Shown here piece by piece: positions 5,309-6,248 of a DNA stretch of 6,248 nt. The DNA lies in contig DJGJ01000021.1 in NCBI GenBank assembly GCA_002432715.1, positions 19,533-25,780 on the forward strand. The letters run 5' to 3'. The notes beneath the pieces were generated by a model, which searched no databases, had not been told where the DNA came from, and worked only from the letters and a program-made list of their open reading frames with translations. The stretch is from Sphaerochaeta sp. UBA5849 (GTDB lineage Bacteria; Spirochaetota; Spirochaetia; Sphaerochaetales; Sphaerochaetaceae). How positions within the stretch are numbered: position 1 is the first letter of the stretch; each line of letters starts with the position of its first letter. The translations under genes and the position numbers were made by a program.

Positions 5309-5328
5309 TACCACACTTCTTCAGATGT

Positions 5329-6234
5329 TCAGCCTACCACCGCAAAGCCTCCGTCGACCAGCTGCTTCTTCAGGTGCTCGATCTGCTTGGGCGGAGAGCT
5401 CAGGTTGGGCAGGTACGGGCTTCCCACCTGCAGGCCCACCAGGTTCGCCAGGTCCTTGGTCGCAACCGGGAAGCTCGATATGTCGGTCGCAAGCCTGATC
5501 GGGTTGAGGCGCCACTGCGCCTCAAGCGAGCCCTTCAGGTCTCCGGCCATGTATTTGTCGTAGATGGAACAGACAAGCTTGGGAAGGTAGTTCGCCGTCG
5601 AGCACACGGCCCCCACGGCCCCCACACACAGGCCTGAGTAGATCAGCGTGTCCTTGCCGCACATCACACGGAAGCCCACGTCGGCGTTGCGCCTGATGAA
5701 CTCGATGGTCTGCGTCAGGTCCCCGCTGGAGTCCTTCATCCCCACAAGGTTGGGAATCGAGTGGGCAAGCTCCTCCACCACGTCCTGACTCATCGCGTAG
5801 CCGCACCGCCCGGGGTTGTTGTACAGCAGCACCGCCGTATCGGGCACCGAAGCGGCTATGCTCTTGATGTGGCCCTTCAGCTCCTCGTCGGTGGGCTTGA
5901 TGAACATCGGCTGCAGGATCGAGACAGCCTTCGCACCCATCGAGGCGCCCATCTGCGCTATGCGGATGCACTTGCTCGTTCGGATGTTCCCCACCCCCAT
6001 GTAGAGGGGCACGCGCCCGTCCACCTGGTCCAGCATGACGGCGAGCGCCCTCTCCATCTCCTCTTCCTCCATCATGTAGAACTCCCCGTTGGAGCCGAAG
6101 GCCAGGATGCCCGAGCACCCGCCCTCGATGATGAAGTCGATGAGATTGCGAAGCGCCGCCTCGTCCAGCGTCTCGTCCTCTTTGATCGGGGTCACGATCG
6201 GGGGGATGATCCCCTTGATGAATGATGTGTCCAT
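5329..6234 (-). CDS. DapA/NanA-family class I lyase or dehydratase, possibly acting on a keto-deoxy sugar acid
   Basis: A 301-residue TIM-barrel protein of the dihydrodipicolinate synthase/N-acetylneuraminate lyase family. The N-terminal GIIPPIVTP (8-16), GSNGEF (47-52, replacing the usual GTTGE), the barrel tyrosine Y138 in LLYNNPG, the Schiff-base lysine K167 in GMKDSSGD and GAVGAVCSTANYLP (205-218) are all in place, so the enzyme should be active. It is complete, with the start 14 bases from the window edge; the preceding sequence has only a weak purine-rich site. Family members include DHDPS, KDG aldolases, sialic acid lyase and 5-keto-4-deoxyglucarate dehydratase. The GSNGE form and the nearby gudD favour a sugar-acid role over lysine synthesis, but substrate cannot be read from the sequence. 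GC content is higher than in the other genes. It is probably the last gene of an operon extending past the right edge. Confidence 0.85.
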   Translation of the reverse strand: MDTSFIKGIIPPIVTPIKEDETLDEAALRNLIDFIIEGGCSGILAFGSNGEFYMMEEEEMERALAVMLDQVDGRVPLYMGVGNIRTSKCIRIAQMGASMGAKAVSILQPMFIKPTDEELKGHIKSIAASVPDTAVLLYNNPGRCGYAMSQDVVEELAHSIPNLVGMKDSSGDLTQTIEFIRRNADVGFRVMCGKDTLIYSGLCVGAVGAVCSTANYLPKLVCSIYDKYMAGDLKGSLEAQWRLNPIRLATDISSFPVATKDLANLVGLQVGSPYLPNLSSPPKQIEHLKKQLVDGGFAVVG

Positions 6235-6248
6235 GCCTACTGTCCGAT

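Noticed and set aside
5522..6118. A 198-residue minus-strand frame inside the DapA-family gene
   Set aside because: It is an out-of-frame shadow with arginine/glycine-rich low-complexity content typical of a shifted reading of GC-rich coding DNA.

Overview
This is a bacterial chromosomal window of mid GC content carrying part of an aldarate (sugar diacid) catabolism locus. Codon use, AGGAGG-type ribosome binding sites and sigma70-like promoter boxes are ordinary bacterial. The gene mix resembles carbohydrate loci of free-living or gut anaerobes such as Sphaerochaeta-like spirochaetes or clostridia, but that placement is a weak guess. The sequence does not prove a taxon.

Layout. Positions 1-416 hold no supported gene. 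The left 120 bases are GC-rich and contain several dyads and a perfect minus-strand TTGACA box. The rest is AT-rich and has two weak hairpins downstream of the first gene. The minus-strand operon gudD (1383-2708) then an AEC-family permease gene (417-1331) follows, with a 10-bp hairpin between the two genes. Positions 2709-3015 are a 307-bp divergent control region. An IclR-family regulator (3016-3807) reads right. It meets, tail to tail with a 20-bp overlap, a minus-strand gene for an archaeal-type ATPase with a DUF234-like nuclease-fold C-terminus (3788-5176). Upstream of that ATPase lie a striking 32-bp operator-like dyad (5199-5230) and a strong minus-strand terminator (5251-5308). The terminator belongs to the last gene, a DapA-family lyase or dehydratase (5329-6234).

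How it fits together. GudD dehydrates D-glucarate (and often L-idarate) to 5-keto-4-deoxyglucarate. The AEC permease is the obvious candidate importer for the diacid. The divergent IclR protein is the obvious local regulator. The DapA-family enzyme could take the GudD product onward (dehydration/decarboxylation or aldol cleavage), but it lies in a separate transcription unit. Between the two sits a less GC-rich ATPase gene that looks like an acquired, self-regulated unit.

No CRISPR array, tRNA, rRNA, IS element or prophage gene was seen. The most unusual signals are the ATPase gene with its dyad operator, the intercistronic hairpin, and the use of an AEC permease instead of the usual MFS/TRAP aldarate transporter.
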